From positions 62,001-126,000 of IMG/VR virus record IMGVR_UViG_3300025012_000031: 64,000 nt of DNA; one strand, 5' to 3'. Below the pieces are notes generated by a model. The model did not search any database. It had not been told where the DNA came from and saw nothing but the letters and a program-made list of their open reading frames with translations. Positions 36,416 through 44,600 of this stretch are shown here, in pieces (within the stretch, counting starts at the first letter, position 1; every line of letters begins with the position of its first letter). A program made the translations under genes and the position numbers. Source of the stretch: a virus.

Positions 36416-36979
36416 TTACTTTCGGAGCTTCATACCGTTTTCAACACCGGTCTTCTGGGCTTCGACGGCCATGCCCGACTTGATGACTTTCATGTCATCC
36501 ATGTTGATCTTCGGAAAACCGAACAGACCTTTGAGGACGAAGTTGTTGGGAAACGTATCAAGCATCGTTTCGTATTGAGCTTTCATATCAAGCAACTTCT
36601 TCTGTTCGTTTTCAAAGGCATTACGGCCGGCGACGATCTCTGTTTGAATATTTGCATAGAGAGAAGAATCGAAATCGATGTTGCGTTCTTTGAGCCACAA
36701 CATTGCCTGCTCGGAACCATTCGGGCCGTACGTTCCGCTGATTGCCCCCTTCAGAACATCGCCGTAGTCAGCTTTGTACATTTCGGGAATTTGCGCCATC
36801 TCGACGATCTTGTTGCTGTACTGCGAGAGGTTGTTCAGCTTCTGTTCGTTCTGTGCAAAGAGGCGTTTCTCGGTTCCGGTGGCGGTGTTGTAGGCGCCGA
36901 TGAGTTTGCCGGCCATAAGTACGCCGACACAGGTAAGAGCTCCAACAATGCACAGGGCGATGATAGTACCTTTTTTCAT
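36416..36979 (-). CDS. LemA family protein
   Basis: 187 aa. N-terminal membrane anchor (residues 6-27), then the LemA-type helical bundle: LIGAYNTATGTEKRLFAQNEQKLNNL split over about 27-52, VEMAQIP, and the late LDTFPNNFV (about 146-154). Bacterial LemA is a membrane-anchored protein of unclear role, often paired with TPM-domain proteins. Here it precedes a membrane protein with a similar gene order. Function in phage unknown. Confidence 0.78.
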   Translation of the reverse strand: MKKGTIIALCIVGALTCVGVLMAGKLIGAYNTATGTEKRLFAQNEQKLNNLSQYSNKIVEMAQIPEMYKADYGDVLKGAISGTYGPNGSEQAMLWLKERNIDFDSSLYANIQTEIVAGRNAFENEQKKLLDMKAQYETMLDTFPNNFVLKGLFGFPKINMDDMKVIKSGMAVEAQKTGVENGMKLRK

Positions 36980-37013
36980 TTGTGTTCCTTTCGTTCTCTG
37001 TTTGGGGTTGATG

Positions 37014-38135
37014 TTACCAGCGACGTTTCATATCGCCAGAAGTCTTGTTCCATGTTTTTCGTTCAGTGCCGAAAACATCATTTTTGTAGAAGAAGAATGT
37101 TAATCCAATACTACCTCCGATCGAAACGATTGCTGCCAAAATAAGGACCCATGTTGGTGGTTCAATGTTATCTTTTAGATATTCATAATCCTCCATGTTC
37201 ATTTTTTTGTAGTGCTTTTCGATGTTCGCTTTCATTACGGCTGGTGCTAATTGAACGGTATCTTCATTCAGCTCTTTGAACTTTTCGAGATTGGCTCGGA
37301 GATTTGCCTTAAGATGTTCATTATCCCATGACATAATCCTAACCCAGTCGATCTTCGGATAATTTGGAACACCGAAAACAACAACCACATCATTCTTCTT
37401 GCCGCCCACCCATTCTTTTTCGAGTGCGTGGATGTACGCTGAATTGTTTGACTTGACGAAAATCGTTGACAGATTGACCTTTTTCTTCGGACCTAACTTC
37501 TTGTTGATGTCGTTGATTGCAGAGTTCCATTCTTTAAAATCTTTTAGTGGAACACCCATCGAAACAACACTGTCTTTTCGATAATAGTCATAAATTTTAT
37601 CAGGATATGGCGGGATCAGCCCAGCAAATTCTTCGGTACTAAACTCTGAATCATTAAACAGTGAACCGGATGATGCCCTGATGTAATTTGTATATGTTCG
37701 AGACGAGGAGAACGGATCACCAATCCTTGCAGCCGTCCATCGGGGTGGTTCTTTTACTCCTCTTTCATCAATTCGGTTAATCCTTACACCGATTCCGGTT
37801 GATGCGTACACATTCCAATCGAAGTCATTGTCATGATCATAACAGGTTTGGCAGGTTGTAATTGAACCGCCTTTCGAGTCGGTCGGTATCGTGACACAGT
37901 TACATTGGTATGAATGTTCACATGAAACCGTTTCTCGCGTTTTCTCGACAACCTCATCATTCCAAACTTCCGTATCAGTCATCGCCGAGGAACGACCCAT
38001 GGCAACAATGCCGACACAAACAACAGTGATGATGACGAGCTGTAGGCCGAGTTCTTTCCAACAAATCTTGTGGGGCCAAATCATTTTTGTAATCCAGGCC
38101 CAGATGATTGGAAACAAGAGGATCAGATAAATCAT
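37014..38135 (-). CDS. membrane protein paired with LemA
   Basis: 373 aa. Two N-terminal membrane spans (about 1-14, 29-47), a long outside domain with a C-x3/4-C-x-C cluster (CEHSYQCNCV) and C-x2-C (TCQTC), KKNDVVVVFGV (about 245-255) and a C-terminal span (about 327-350). Gene order and topology recall LemA partner proteins, but no TPM motif is clear. Confidence 0.65.
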   Translation of the reverse strand: MIYLILLFPIIWAWITKMIWPHKICWKELGLQLVIITVVCVGIVAMGRSSAMTDTEVWNDEVVEKTRETVSCEHSYQCNCVTIPTDSKGGSITTCQTCYDHDNDFDWNVYASTGIGVRINRIDERGVKEPPRWTAARIGDPFSSSRTYTNYIRASSGSLFNDSEFSTEEFAGLIPPYPDKIYDYYRKDSVVSMGVPLKDFKEWNSAINDINKKLGPKKKVNLSTIFVKSNNSAYIHALEKEWVGGKKNDVVVVFGVPNYPKIDWVRIMSWDNEHLKANLRANLEKFKELNEDTVQLAPAVMKANIEKHYKKMNMEDYEYLKDNIEPPTWVLILAAIVSIGGSIGLTFFFYKNDVFGTERKTWNKTSGDMKRRW

Positions 38136-38181
38136 TGATGTTTTCTCCTAACTTGATTTATGTTCCGTTAATTGTCAGAGT

Positions 38182-38210
38182 AAAATATCAAAGAATGCGG
38201 TGAATGTAAA
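38182..38210 (-). promoter_or_regulatory. early sigma70-like promoter
   Basis: TTTACA (38205-38210), 17-bp spacer, TATTTT (38182-38187), TGA before the -10; drives the LemA pair. Confidence 0.68.
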
Positions 38211-38239
38211 TAGAAAAATGCACCATGATGTAATTTATG

Positions 38240-38398
38240 TTATCGAAGATAAATGGAGCTATCATCTTGATATCCGCACGTCGGACACGCCATGATACAC
38301 ACCCTCCCAATATAAATTTCGGTGTCACCGTTTGAACAATAAGGGTCTTTGCATGTAGAGAATTCTTCAAGTTCAATGTTGCAGTTTGGGCACGTCAT
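38240..38398 (-). CDS. mini zinc-ribbon protein
   Basis: 52 aa from ATG 38398 (AAAGGAAA upstream). CPNC, C-x5-C and ACPTCG: eight Cys in all, room for two zincs. Confidence 0.62.
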   Translation of the reverse strand: MTCPNCNIELEEFSTCKDPYCSNGDTEIYIGRVCIMACPTCGYQDDSSIYLR

Positions 38399-38440
38399 TT
38401 CTTTTCCTTTATAATGTTGGGCTTGCTCGGAAATGTTGTC

Positions 38441-38728
38441 TTAATTGACCTTTAATTGGGGGATGGCATCCCCCAATTGTTTGCGGGCCGCATTTACAAA
38501 ATCGTAGCTGGCACCCTTGCCCGCTAGAACGGCTTTACACAATGTATTGATGTTATTACGAATCATATCTTGTGTAGCAATAACAAGATACTGTTTGTGG
38601 TCTTCTTTCTCCTGGAGAGCTCTGTTATACTCAATCTCGTTCATTCGCTTTTGGTGCTGAAGTTGTTCTTCACGTTCAGCAATCTCAAGACGGCGACACT
38701 CTTTTTCATAATTTTCTACTTCCATCAT
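38441..38728 (-). CDS. coiled-coil hypothetical protein
   Basis: 95 aa. Residues 1-50 are a charged coiled coil (ECRRLEIAEREEQLQHQKR), then a smaller helical domain. Membrane or scaffold role cannot be told. Confidence 0.6.
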   Translation of the reverse strand: MMEVENYEKECRRLEIAEREEQLQHQKRMNEIEYNRALQEKEDHKQYLVIATQDMIRNNINTLCKAVLAGKGASYDFVNAARKQLGDAIPQLKVN

Positions 38729-38765
38729 TATAACCTTTCGTTTGAGCGAGCAAGCCCATTACATC

Positions 38766-39257
38766 TTACAGTTGACCGAAGGCAGCAGCAATTGCCCAAC
38801 AATCATTTTCTTTATCAAGCAGGTCCCTGAGTTTATGTAGGCGACCACAAAATTCTGAAGTCGTGAGAACTGTTTCGTTCGTCTTCCTCTTCCCCATTGA
38901 GTGACAAAAGACGGCGTTCCCTGAAGCGCGTAGTGCATTACGGAATCCTTCGTTCTGAAGAAACATGGAAAGATATGCGCTGTCGAGGAGACGTTGATAC
39001 CCATCGCTATCACGGTGATATTTGACACCGTCCCAATAGAGAGTTTGTGTTCTGTACCAATTCTTTTTCTTCCCACGAAACTTCGCAGCCTTTCCGACGA
39101 GCTTACAGACTTCCTTTTGGATTTCCGGATTCTCAAACTTAAAACTTTGTAACAGCCCCTCCATCCCCGCGCATTCAACGCCACGAAAGACAAACGGATG
39201 AACCGCGAAGTTACTCAACTTATTTGATGGGAACGAACCACCCGATGATATGTCCAT
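38766..39257 (-). CDS. NADAR (YbiA-like) domain protein
   Basis: 163 aa. FPSNKLSNFAVHPFVF (about 9-24), ECAGMEGLLQSFKF (about 28-41), AKFRGKKKNWYRTQTLYWDG (split, about 57-77), YLSMFLQNEGFRNAL (about 96-110) and a Gly-rich end follow the order of the NADAR superfamily, where conserved Glu and Trp/Asn residues bind ADP-ribose. NADAR proteins are N-glycosidases that act on ADP-ribose adducts, including antitoxins of ART toxins. In this genome it could reverse or protect from ADP-ribosylation. Confidence 0.7.
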   Translation of the reverse strand: MDISSGGSFPSNKLSNFAVHPFVFRGVECAGMEGLLQSFKFENPEIQKEVCKLVGKAAKFRGKKKNWYRTQTLYWDGVKYHRDSDGYQRLLDSAYLSMFLQNEGFRNALRASGNAVFCHSMGKRKTNETVLTTSEFCGRLHKLRDLLDKENDCWAIAAAFGQL

Positions 39258-39279
39258 TATTTATCCTTCATCTTTCTGT

Positions 39280-39687
39280 CTACCAAGACGCGGTGATTTC
39301 GGCTATCCATACTTCCATGCCGTCCCACGGATCATCTATTCCAGAGGAGTGGTGTGTATAATTATCAAGTCTTGTGTTAATAGTAAAACCATCGCTTTGT
39401 AGTTTTGAAAAGAATGATTTTAAGTCGCCGTTTTTTATTGCCGAATAGACCGTGCTCTCCATGAATTCATGTTTATTGCAGTCCATCACAAATTTATTTT
39501 TACCAGCTGCAATTGCCTTCTTCACATTCTCATCAAAAGACTTGGTTTGATATCCAATGTAGTCAATGAGAAACTTTTCATAATATGACTTTGAAATAGC
39601 AAGTTGTTTTTTTCGCTTTTCTTGCTCTTCTTTTTGTTTTTTATTAATTTCTTCATCTAATAATTGTCTTGCATCCGATGCTTTCAT
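39280..39687 (-). CDS. hypothetical protein
   Basis: 135 aa. Charged N-terminal helix (NKKQKEEQEKRKKQL), C-terminal acidic/aromatic part (DPWDGMEVWIAEITASW). No family recognised. Confidence 0.6.
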   Translation of the reverse strand: MKASDARQLLDEEINKKQKEEQEKRKKQLAISKSYYEKFLIDYIGYQTKSFDENVKKAIAAGKNKFVMDCNKHEFMESTVYSAIKNGDLKSFFSKLQSDGFTINTRLDNYTHHSSGIDDPWDGMEVWIAEITASW

Positions 39688-39697
39688 GATCTACTCC

Positions 39698-39916
39698 TTA
39701 TTTTCTTTGAGCAAGGATATTAACTAAACGTTCGAACTGTAAGATGATACTCACCAGATGTTGGGCGGAGTCGTCACCTTCATATGCCAACTTTTCTAAG
39801 TTAAGCATTGCTGTTTTAACCTTAACAAGTTCAACCCCGCCGTCGGTACACGCAAACACATCGATAATTCTAACGATAGAATTTTGTATCGGAGATTCTT
39901 TAATGAATGTCGACAT
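39698..39916 (-). CDS. hypothetical helical protein
   Basis: 72 aa. MSTFIKESPIQNSI resembles the capsid tags only weakly (FIKE at residues 4-7). All-helical. No family recognised. Confidence 0.55.
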   Translation of the reverse strand: MSTFIKESPIQNSIVRIIDVFACTDGGVELVKVKTAMLNLEKLAYEGDDSAQHLVSIILQFERLVNILAQRK

Positions 39917-39918
39917 TT

Positions 39919-40218
39919 TTAATGATCCTCGATTGGATTTTCCTTCTCGTATTTCTTGTATAGGTCGGCTACATAATTTGGGTTCTCACAATGATTGTAT
40001 GCATACCCAAATCCAAAACCAAAGAACCTGATGACGCCCGCACAGATATAATCCCAACTTTTTCTGTTAGAGTAAACGATCGCGGTCTGAAAGAAGATCG
40101 CCTTTTGAATTTTACTCCGAACAATAAGTGGCCAATATATTTCAACCGAATGCAGCTTGCAGAAAATTTGTACTCTATCAGAGCAGATGTAACAGTGTTT
40201 AAACCTTTTGAGTATCAT
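39919..40218 (-). CDS. hypothetical protein
   Basis: 99 aa. N-terminal C-x2-C (CYICSD) and C19, a hydrophobic middle (GVIRFFGFGFGYAY) and acidic end. The DLYKKYEKENP tail is shared by small phage proteins. Function unknown. Confidence 0.55.
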   Translation of the reverse strand: MILKRFKHCYICSDRVQIFCKLHSVEIYWPLIVRSKIQKAIFFQTAIVYSNRKSWDYICAGVIRFFGFGFGYAYNHCENPNYVADLYKKYEKENPIEDH

Positions 40219-40229
40219 GTTAGTTCCTT

Positions 40230-40487
40230 TCAGATTGGTTTAGAGACATCTTTATATTGATAAAACCCCTGCTTGTATCTTTGGTAGTACATTGTATTGT
40301 CACCAAGTAGGTCCATATCAATTCCTCTACGAATCTCATCAAAGAACGAGTATCCGCATACACATGTGTATTTGTTTTTATGAACTAAAATCAATCCATC
40401 CTTTGTCTTTCTTACATAGGGATAAGGATGTTCCACCAAAGGAACATGATCTTCTTTTCCACAGTATGGGCAAATTGGTTTGTTCAT
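40230..40487 (-). CDS. zinc-ribbon protein
   Basis: 85 aa from ATG 40487, which overlaps the upstream TAA (TAATG). CPYCGKEDH and CVCGY (about 39-43) form a zinc ribbon around a beta hairpin. Confidence 0.62.
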   Translation of the reverse strand: MNKPICPYCGKEDHVPLVEHPYPYVRKTKDGLILVHKNKYTCVCGYSFFDEIRRGIDMDLLGDNTMYYQRYKQGFYQYKDVSKPI

Positions 40488-40738
40488 TATATAGTCCACG
40501 TGATGCAGTCAACATTATTTTTCTTATAGAAAGAGATGATAACTTCCTTGGCAATGGGGTGCATTTTGTAGGCGGTCCCTTCTATTTCGCTAAGGTCCCA
40601 ACAAATTGTTCCATCACCATCACTCGGTAAGAAATCACTTTCGTTAGCGATAAATTCATGAAGCTCGTTCCAGTCATGACCCAATTCTTGACCGTGCTCT
40701 AAGAGTTCGCTCCAATCAGCAAGGTTAACTGTTTTCAT
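40487..40738 (-). CDS. hypothetical acidic protein
   Basis: 83 aa, aromatic and acidic (HDWNELHEFIANESDFLPSD). Coupled to the zinc-ribbon gene by TAATG. Confidence 0.58.
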   Translation of the reverse strand: MKTVNLADWSELLEHGQELGHDWNELHEFIANESDFLPSDGDGTICWDLSEIEGTAYKMHPIAKEVIISFYKKNNVDCITWTI

Positions 40739-40742
40739 TTAT

Positions 40743-41042
40743 CTATGTCTCCTTATTTAAGTAAGCCGCATACCTAGCGAGGATTTCTCCATGACATGGT
40801 AGGGGAGCACAAAAGCAGACAAGAATCTTACCATGAAGGTCCTTGACTGCCTTTGCAAATTCAACATCTTTTGTGATTTTATCTTTAAGATAAGTTTCGT
40901 ATTTGCGGAGGGTTGATCCGCGAGCAGATTCTTTTGGGAGATGATATGGATTACCGAATATGCTTGGTCTGGCGATGTAGACGTACCGCGGGTCATTCTT
41001 CCAACCACGCGGTGCATCTACAATATTAATTACATGCGTCAA
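40743..41042 (-). CDS. DUF4326 family protein
   Basis: 99 aa, TTG start overlapping the radical SAM stop by 17 bp. YIARPSIFGNPYHLP (about 22-36), then LKDKI...LHGKILVCFCAPLPCHGEILA (split, about 69-91): the GNP and C-x-C-x4-CHG pattern is typical of DUF4326, a small domain of unknown function frequent in phages. Confidence 0.75.
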   Translation of the reverse strand: MTHVINIVDAPRGWKNDPRYVYIARPSIFGNPYHLPKESARGSTLRKYETYLKDKITKDVEFAKAVKDLHGKILVCFCAPLPCHGEILARYAAYLNKET

Positions 41043-42105
41043 TTTTGTATGTCTCGTCAGGCAAACTATTCAGCACGGATTTATTGAATGTAACCAACTT
41101 CTTGTTACACCCATAAAGACATTTAGCCGACATCACCTTATGAACGCTGAATTTCTTTGCTCGGCGAAACACCGATTCTAACGGCCAATCAGCGATGTTA
41201 TCACCGGTGTGAGATGTTCCGTCGCGATACAAGTGCGAGCAGTTAGCAACATCACCGTATTCATTCACGACGAGTTCTGACAACTGAAGATAACACGGAA
41301 CATGGCGATTGTCTTCAAAGCGAACACCAGCCGTGAATGTAGTCTTGTCGTGAGAAGCATTAAACAAAAACTTTGATTCCCCATCTTCGTGTGCCTCGAA
41401 TAGAAAATCAAGTTCTGGCTTGATGTCATTAAACAAATGATCGATGCTTTCTTCTGTGAATACGAATCGCTCGTTCGTTCCTTTGTATGCCGAAAAGAAT
41501 GCTGCATACAGATTCGGTAGCTCGTTATAATACATCTTAAGGAACGGAACAATGTGATCCAGATTCTCCCTGGTCATCGTATATGTAATAGAGGTGATCG
41601 GACGAATATCTTCCGGTAATTTATTGATACGACGAAGATTTGTCAGGACACTATAGAATGATCCTTGTATACCCACCAACGAATCAAAGTAACCGGCATC
41701 ATGAGAATCAAGAGAAACTTTCAATCTCTTAATATAACGGAGTGTTTCCATCGGGATGAATGTGACAAGATTTGTGTTAAGATGAAACTGCACCGAGGGA
41801 AACATCCTTCCCAACCGAGCAATGTCACTATATAGCCAAGGAACACAGGAAGGTTCCCCACCGGTGATATGAAGAATACCCCCACCCATTTCATGATATT
41901 CACGAACGAGTTCACTGAACAGACGCCGATCAAGACTCTTCGGGGAACGCTCTTCATTGCAGTAGCTGCACTTGAGATTACAAGCAGAAGTTATATGTAA
42001 AGATAATCTTCTAAGATTTGGAAGTTCGTTCTTCAATAGACTATCAATTGTCTCCCCTATTCGCATTTCAAATAAATCCCAATATTTCGCTCCCGGATTG
42101 CTCAT
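41026..42105 (-). CDS. radical SAM protein
   Basis: 359 aa. CNLKCSYCNEE (about residues 43-53) is the C-x3-C-x2-C [4Fe-4S] site; GGGILHITGGEP (about 73-84) is the SAM-binding GGE-type motif. A C-terminal SPASM-like set (CYLQ, CSHLYR, CLYGCNK) may bind a second cluster. Such enzymes often modify peptides or nucleic acids. A HEG lies directly upstream, and a broken 5' end of a related gene lies beyond it. Confidence 0.78.
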   Translation of the reverse strand: MSNPGAKYWDLFEMRIGETIDSLLKNELPNLRRLSLHITSACNLKCSYCNEERSPKSLDRRLFSELVREYHEMGGGILHITGGEPSCVPWLYSDIARLGRMFPSVQFHLNTNLVTFIPMETLRYIKRLKVSLDSHDAGYFDSLVGIQGSFYSVLTNLRRINKLPEDIRPITSITYTMTRENLDHIVPFLKMYYNELPNLYAAFFSAYKGTNERFVFTEESIDHLFNDIKPELDFLFEAHEDGESKFLFNASHDKTTFTAGVRFEDNRHVPCYLQLSELVVNEYGDVANCSHLYRDGTSHTGDNIADWPLESVFRRAKKFSVHKVMSAKCLYGCNKKLVTFNKSVLNSLPDETYKIDACN

Positions 42106-42922
42106 TTTCTAATTCCTTCCTTATTTTATTATTTCGTTTTGTCTCTGCTATTTTTCTTTTTGTTTCTTCTGTATGTTTTCTCCTAGGCCTATTTTTTAAT
42201 TTCATTCTTGTTTCTTCAGAAATTCCTGGCCTATTTTTTGCTGATTCTGATTGTTTTCTTTTTGTTTCTGGTGAAAATGTTTTTCCTATATTACTAATTC
42301 CAATTTTCTTTCGATGTTCCTCCGTTAAACAAATACCCTTTGTAGACTTCCCCACCTTTTTCCCAACTTCCTTAAATTTTTCTTTCATAACATCAGTCAT
42401 GAATCTACCCAACACCCACCCGTTTTTTATTAGATCATCGATTTCTGTTAAATGCGCCGGGCGAGATATGACTCCATTATTCAACCAAGATGTTCCTTTA
42501 TTCCCACCCGGATATGTATTTCTATCTCTATTTTTGTGAGACAGTTTTATTTTTTCTATATGATCATTTTTTAATTTGTCTGTACCATTTTTTTCTCTCG
42601 TTAATCTTTTCCTATTTTTACATTCGTCACTCTTTTGATATGTATTATATTGTTTTTTTAACCATTCATAATTTCTACTATTATATTTTTTGAAATTACT
42701 CATCATCACGGCTGCACAACATAAACTAGAATTTTTATATATCTTTGCTAATAATAAATGACACACGAAATGTTCTCTTAATGTTAAATATGCAAAATTA
42801 TCTTCTATATCTGAACCACCGATACATCGTGGTAAAATATGATGTCTTTCGTATTTTACTTCGGATTTTATTCTATTAACACTATTTGAAATTATCAGCT
42901 CGTAAATTTTTGTGTAATTCAT
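42068..42922 (-). CDS. HNH homing endonuclease with NUMOD3 repeats
   Basis: 284 aa from ATG 42922 (AGGAG 6 nt upstream). Core KYERHHILPRCIGGSD (about 24-39), then NFAYLTLREHFVCHLLLAKI (about 42-61): the HH...N...H pattern of the HNH family with AP2-less NUMOD3 tails (EEHRKKIGISNIGKTFSPET, TEETKRKIAETKR). TATAAATA (42946-42953) lies within a CTGTTTTA/TAAAACAG hairpin next to the ribosome site. Its end overlaps the radical SAM start by 38 bp. Confidence 0.82.
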   Translation of the reverse strand: MNYTKIYELIISNSVNRIKSEVKYERHHILPRCIGGSDIEDNFAYLTLREHFVCHLLLAKIYKNSSLCCAAVMMSNFKKYNSRNYEWLKKQYNTYQKSDECKNRKRLTREKNGTDKLKNDHIEKIKLSHKNRDRNTYPGGNKGTSWLNNGVISRPAHLTEIDDLIKNGWVLGRFMTDVMKEKFKEVGKKVGKSTKGICLTEEHRKKIGISNIGKTFSPETKRKQSESAKNRPGISEETRMKLKNRPRRKHTEETKRKIAETKRNNKIRKELENEQSGSEILGFI

Positions 42923-42933
42923 ATAATAGGCTC

Positions 42934-42959
42934 CTGTTTTATTTTTATTTATAAAACAG
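42934..42959 (-). promoter_or_regulatory. late promoter plus RBS-covering hairpin
   Basis: TATAAATA (42946-42953); arms 42934-42941 and 42952-42959 pair over 8 bp and touch the AGGAG of the HNH HEG. Confidence 0.65.
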
Positions 42960-42975
42960 TTAACCAATTAGTGCA

Positions 42976-43027
42976 TTATGCAAAGCTGCACTTAAGATTG
43001 CATTTATTTATGATATGTCAAATTCAT
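42976..43027 (-). pseudogene. broken 5' end of a radical SAM gene
   Basis: From ATG 43027 the minus strand reads MNLTY and, after a one-base slip, HIINKCNLKCSFA and a stop, matching the CNLKCSYC start of the intact gene 41026-42105. It still has an early promoter (43036-43064) just upstream. Confidence 0.62.
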
Positions 43028-43035
43028 AGAGGCGA

Positions 43036-43064
43036 ATTATATCACACTTTGGGTGTGGTGTCAA
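43036..43064 (-). promoter_or_regulatory. early sigma70-like promoter
   Basis: TTGACA (43059-43064), 17-bp spacer, TATAAT (43036-43041), TGA before it. Now reads first into a broken radical SAM start and the HEG. Confidence 0.82.
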
Positions 43065-43091
43065 CAACTAAAAAGGCCACCAGAAGGCAGC

Positions 43092-43128
43092 CTAAAGTTT
43101 AATAAGGAAATTTTTAATTAAACTTTAT
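43092..43128 (-). terminator. AT-rich hairpin, possible terminator
   Basis: TAAAGTTTAAT and its near complement with an AT-rich loop at the end of the unit started by the promoter 43273. Confidence 0.45.
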
Positions 43129-43250
43129 TCATAAAATAAACACCCAGACGGCAATCAGAATCTTCCGCTTCAATTTGGCCGAAATCATGACAAGGAAGAT
43201 CTTTGTAGTAAGGTCTGTCATGTAAAGCACAAAGGTATTCTCCGTATGTT
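43118..43250 (-). CDS. possible small gene, start unclear
   Basis: A minus-strand frame ending at 43118 reads YGEYLCALHDRPYYKDLPCH, then DFGQIEAEDSDCRLGVYF, which looks protein-like, but no ATG/GTG/TTG with a ribosome site fits. A competing frame (hydrophobic, from GTG about 43230) has GGAG upstream. The true gene cannot be decided. Confidence 0.3.
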
Positions 43251-43272
43251 GTTGTTTGTTGTTCGTGATTAA

Positions 43273-43301
43273 ACAATAACAAAATACGAAGATGGTGTCA
43301 A
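43273..43301 (-). promoter_or_regulatory. early sigma70-like promoter
   Basis: TTGACA (43296-43301), 17-bp spacer, TATTGT (43273-43278), TGT before it. Confidence 0.72.
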
Positions 43302-43337
43302 TAGATTTTTTCATATAGATGATTTTTATTTTGAAAT

Positions 43338-43379
43338 GAAAAAGGACTTCAAGGAAATTAATCCAAGAAGTCCTTTTTT
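43338..43379 (-). terminator. rho-independent terminator
   Basis: AAAAAGGACTTC/GAAGTCCTTTTT stem at the stop of 43379-43699. Confidence 0.82.
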
Positions 43380-43699
43380 CATTTGCCCTTCATTGTTCTG
43401 TACCAATGGCGATAAAGCGCCTTCCAATCGGGTTCATCCCTTTTATCGGTAAGACTACGGGGATTGAAGGCGTGACCGAATTTCTTCATGTCACGATTGA
43501 CGCCCTCTACCTCTTGTTGCCATGTTCTTGACCAGCCCCAATCACGAATGTCATATTGACAGTAGGCCTTTTTGTAATTTGATCCGTCGGCAAATGTCTT
43601 GCCGCCACGCATCATTGCTCTGACTTTCCCATTAGCCAACCGTTTCCCAACAGTTGGGCAATCTCCACAGAACGGATGTTTCTTGAAACTTCTGCTCAT
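43379..43699 (-). CDS. hypothetical basic protein
   Basis: 106 aa, very basic and aromatic. KKHPFCGDCPTV (C-x2-C), DIRDWGWSRTWQQEVEG, and a KALYRHWYRTMKGK end. Might bind nucleic acid. GGAGG lies before the ATG; short leader ORFs lie between it and 43792. Confidence 0.62.
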   Translation of the reverse strand: MSRSFKKHPFCGDCPTVGKRLANGKVRAMMRGGKTFADGSNYKKAYCQYDIRDWGWSRTWQQEVEGVNRDMKKFGHAFNPRSLTDKRDEPDWKALYRHWYRTMKGK

Positions 43700-43791
43700 A
43701 AAAGTACCTCCTCGGATTGTATTAGTGTAACTACAAACCGTGAGTGCATTTTCCTTTTACAAGATAGTGACGCATATTTGCGCTCCGTTGT

Positions 43792-44151
43792 TTAAGGGCG
43801 GTTATATTTCACGAAGGTCTTTTTGACCTCATCCCGGAATTCGCCGAGAGTCAATTGCCTGAAATAATACGAGCAGCTGACGGTAAAGTTATTTATGGCG
43901 GCCCGGAGAATGTAATGGCGGTCACAGTCTTTGTTCGGGTTGATGTAGATCACGGGCTTTCCAGTAAGGGCGTTTTGAATGGCGATCTCCCGGCCGGTTT
44001 CTTTCACGAACGTGTCGCCGTGATTGATGAGCGCCAAACCGAATTTGATTTTCCCATCGTCATCAATGACGGCTGCGAGTGTACCGATGCCTTTGCCGTC
44101 ATAATTGCGGATGTGGGCGATCTTCATTTGTCTTTTACCTTTGGTTTCCAT
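43792..44151 (-). CDS. hypothetical protein
   Basis: 119 aa from ATG 44151 (AAGGGA upstream); ATG 44127 is also possible. Beta-rich: IGTLAAVIDDDGKIKFGLALINHGD (split, about 22-46), VIYINPNKDCDRHYILRAAI. Resembles small phage proteins of unknown fold. Confidence 0.6.
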   Translation of the reverse strand: METKGKRQMKIAHIRNYDGKGIGTLAAVIDDDGKIKFGLALINHGDTFVKETGREIAIQNALTGKPVIYINPNKDCDRHYILRAAINNFTVSCSYYFRQLTLGEFRDEVKKTFVKYNRP

Positions 44152-44243
44152 CTGTTTATTTCCCTTCGTTAGTTTGGCCAACAGACACTTGAAAATCATC
44201 ATGTATGAGGGCGGTTGTTTATTGGGGTCGAATGAAAACATGA

Positions 44244-44561
44244 TTACACCCGAGCCATGACAAAGTTTTCGTACTGTGGTCCGAGAAAATATTTCTTTGC
44301 ACTTCGGCAGAATGTCACCAGCCCCGCATGTTTAAGAACACGGAATGTCGTTGAGTGGCACCCGTTCATCACCATGCCCTGCGTATTGTAACCAAGCCGA
44401 ACGAGGATTTCGTTCTTTGACATCGGTCCGTGTTTCTCGATGCTTTCCATCATCCGCAAGTAAACAGACTTCTTTCCGTCGGCGGTAACAGGCCGATTGA
44501 GATTGAATTCTTTGCATCCCGGTACGTCCGGTGATTGGAATCTGTTTTCACTTCTTGTCAT
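44244..44561 (-). CDS. winged-helix-like protein
   Basis: 105 aa. Residues 30-80 (LRMMESIEKHGPMSKNEILVRLG, split, then STTFRVLKHAGLVTF) fit a winged helix in which the recognition helix is STTFRVLKHAG. Possible transcription regulator. Strong own promoter at 44601. Confidence 0.65.
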   Translation of the reverse strand: MTRSENRFQSPDVPGCKEFNLNRPVTADGKKSVYLRMMESIEKHGPMSKNEILVRLGYNTQGMVMNGCHSTTFRVLKHAGLVTFCRSAKKYFLGPQYENFVMARV

Positions 44562-44600
44562 GATTTTGTTGATCTCCTTCGTTCGTTGATTGATTAAAGC

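Noticed and set aside
43129-43314. 61-codon hydrophobic minus-strand ORF
   Set aside because: Its start overlaps the -10 box of the promoter at 43273; a second frame looks more protein-like. Left as an uncertain small gene.
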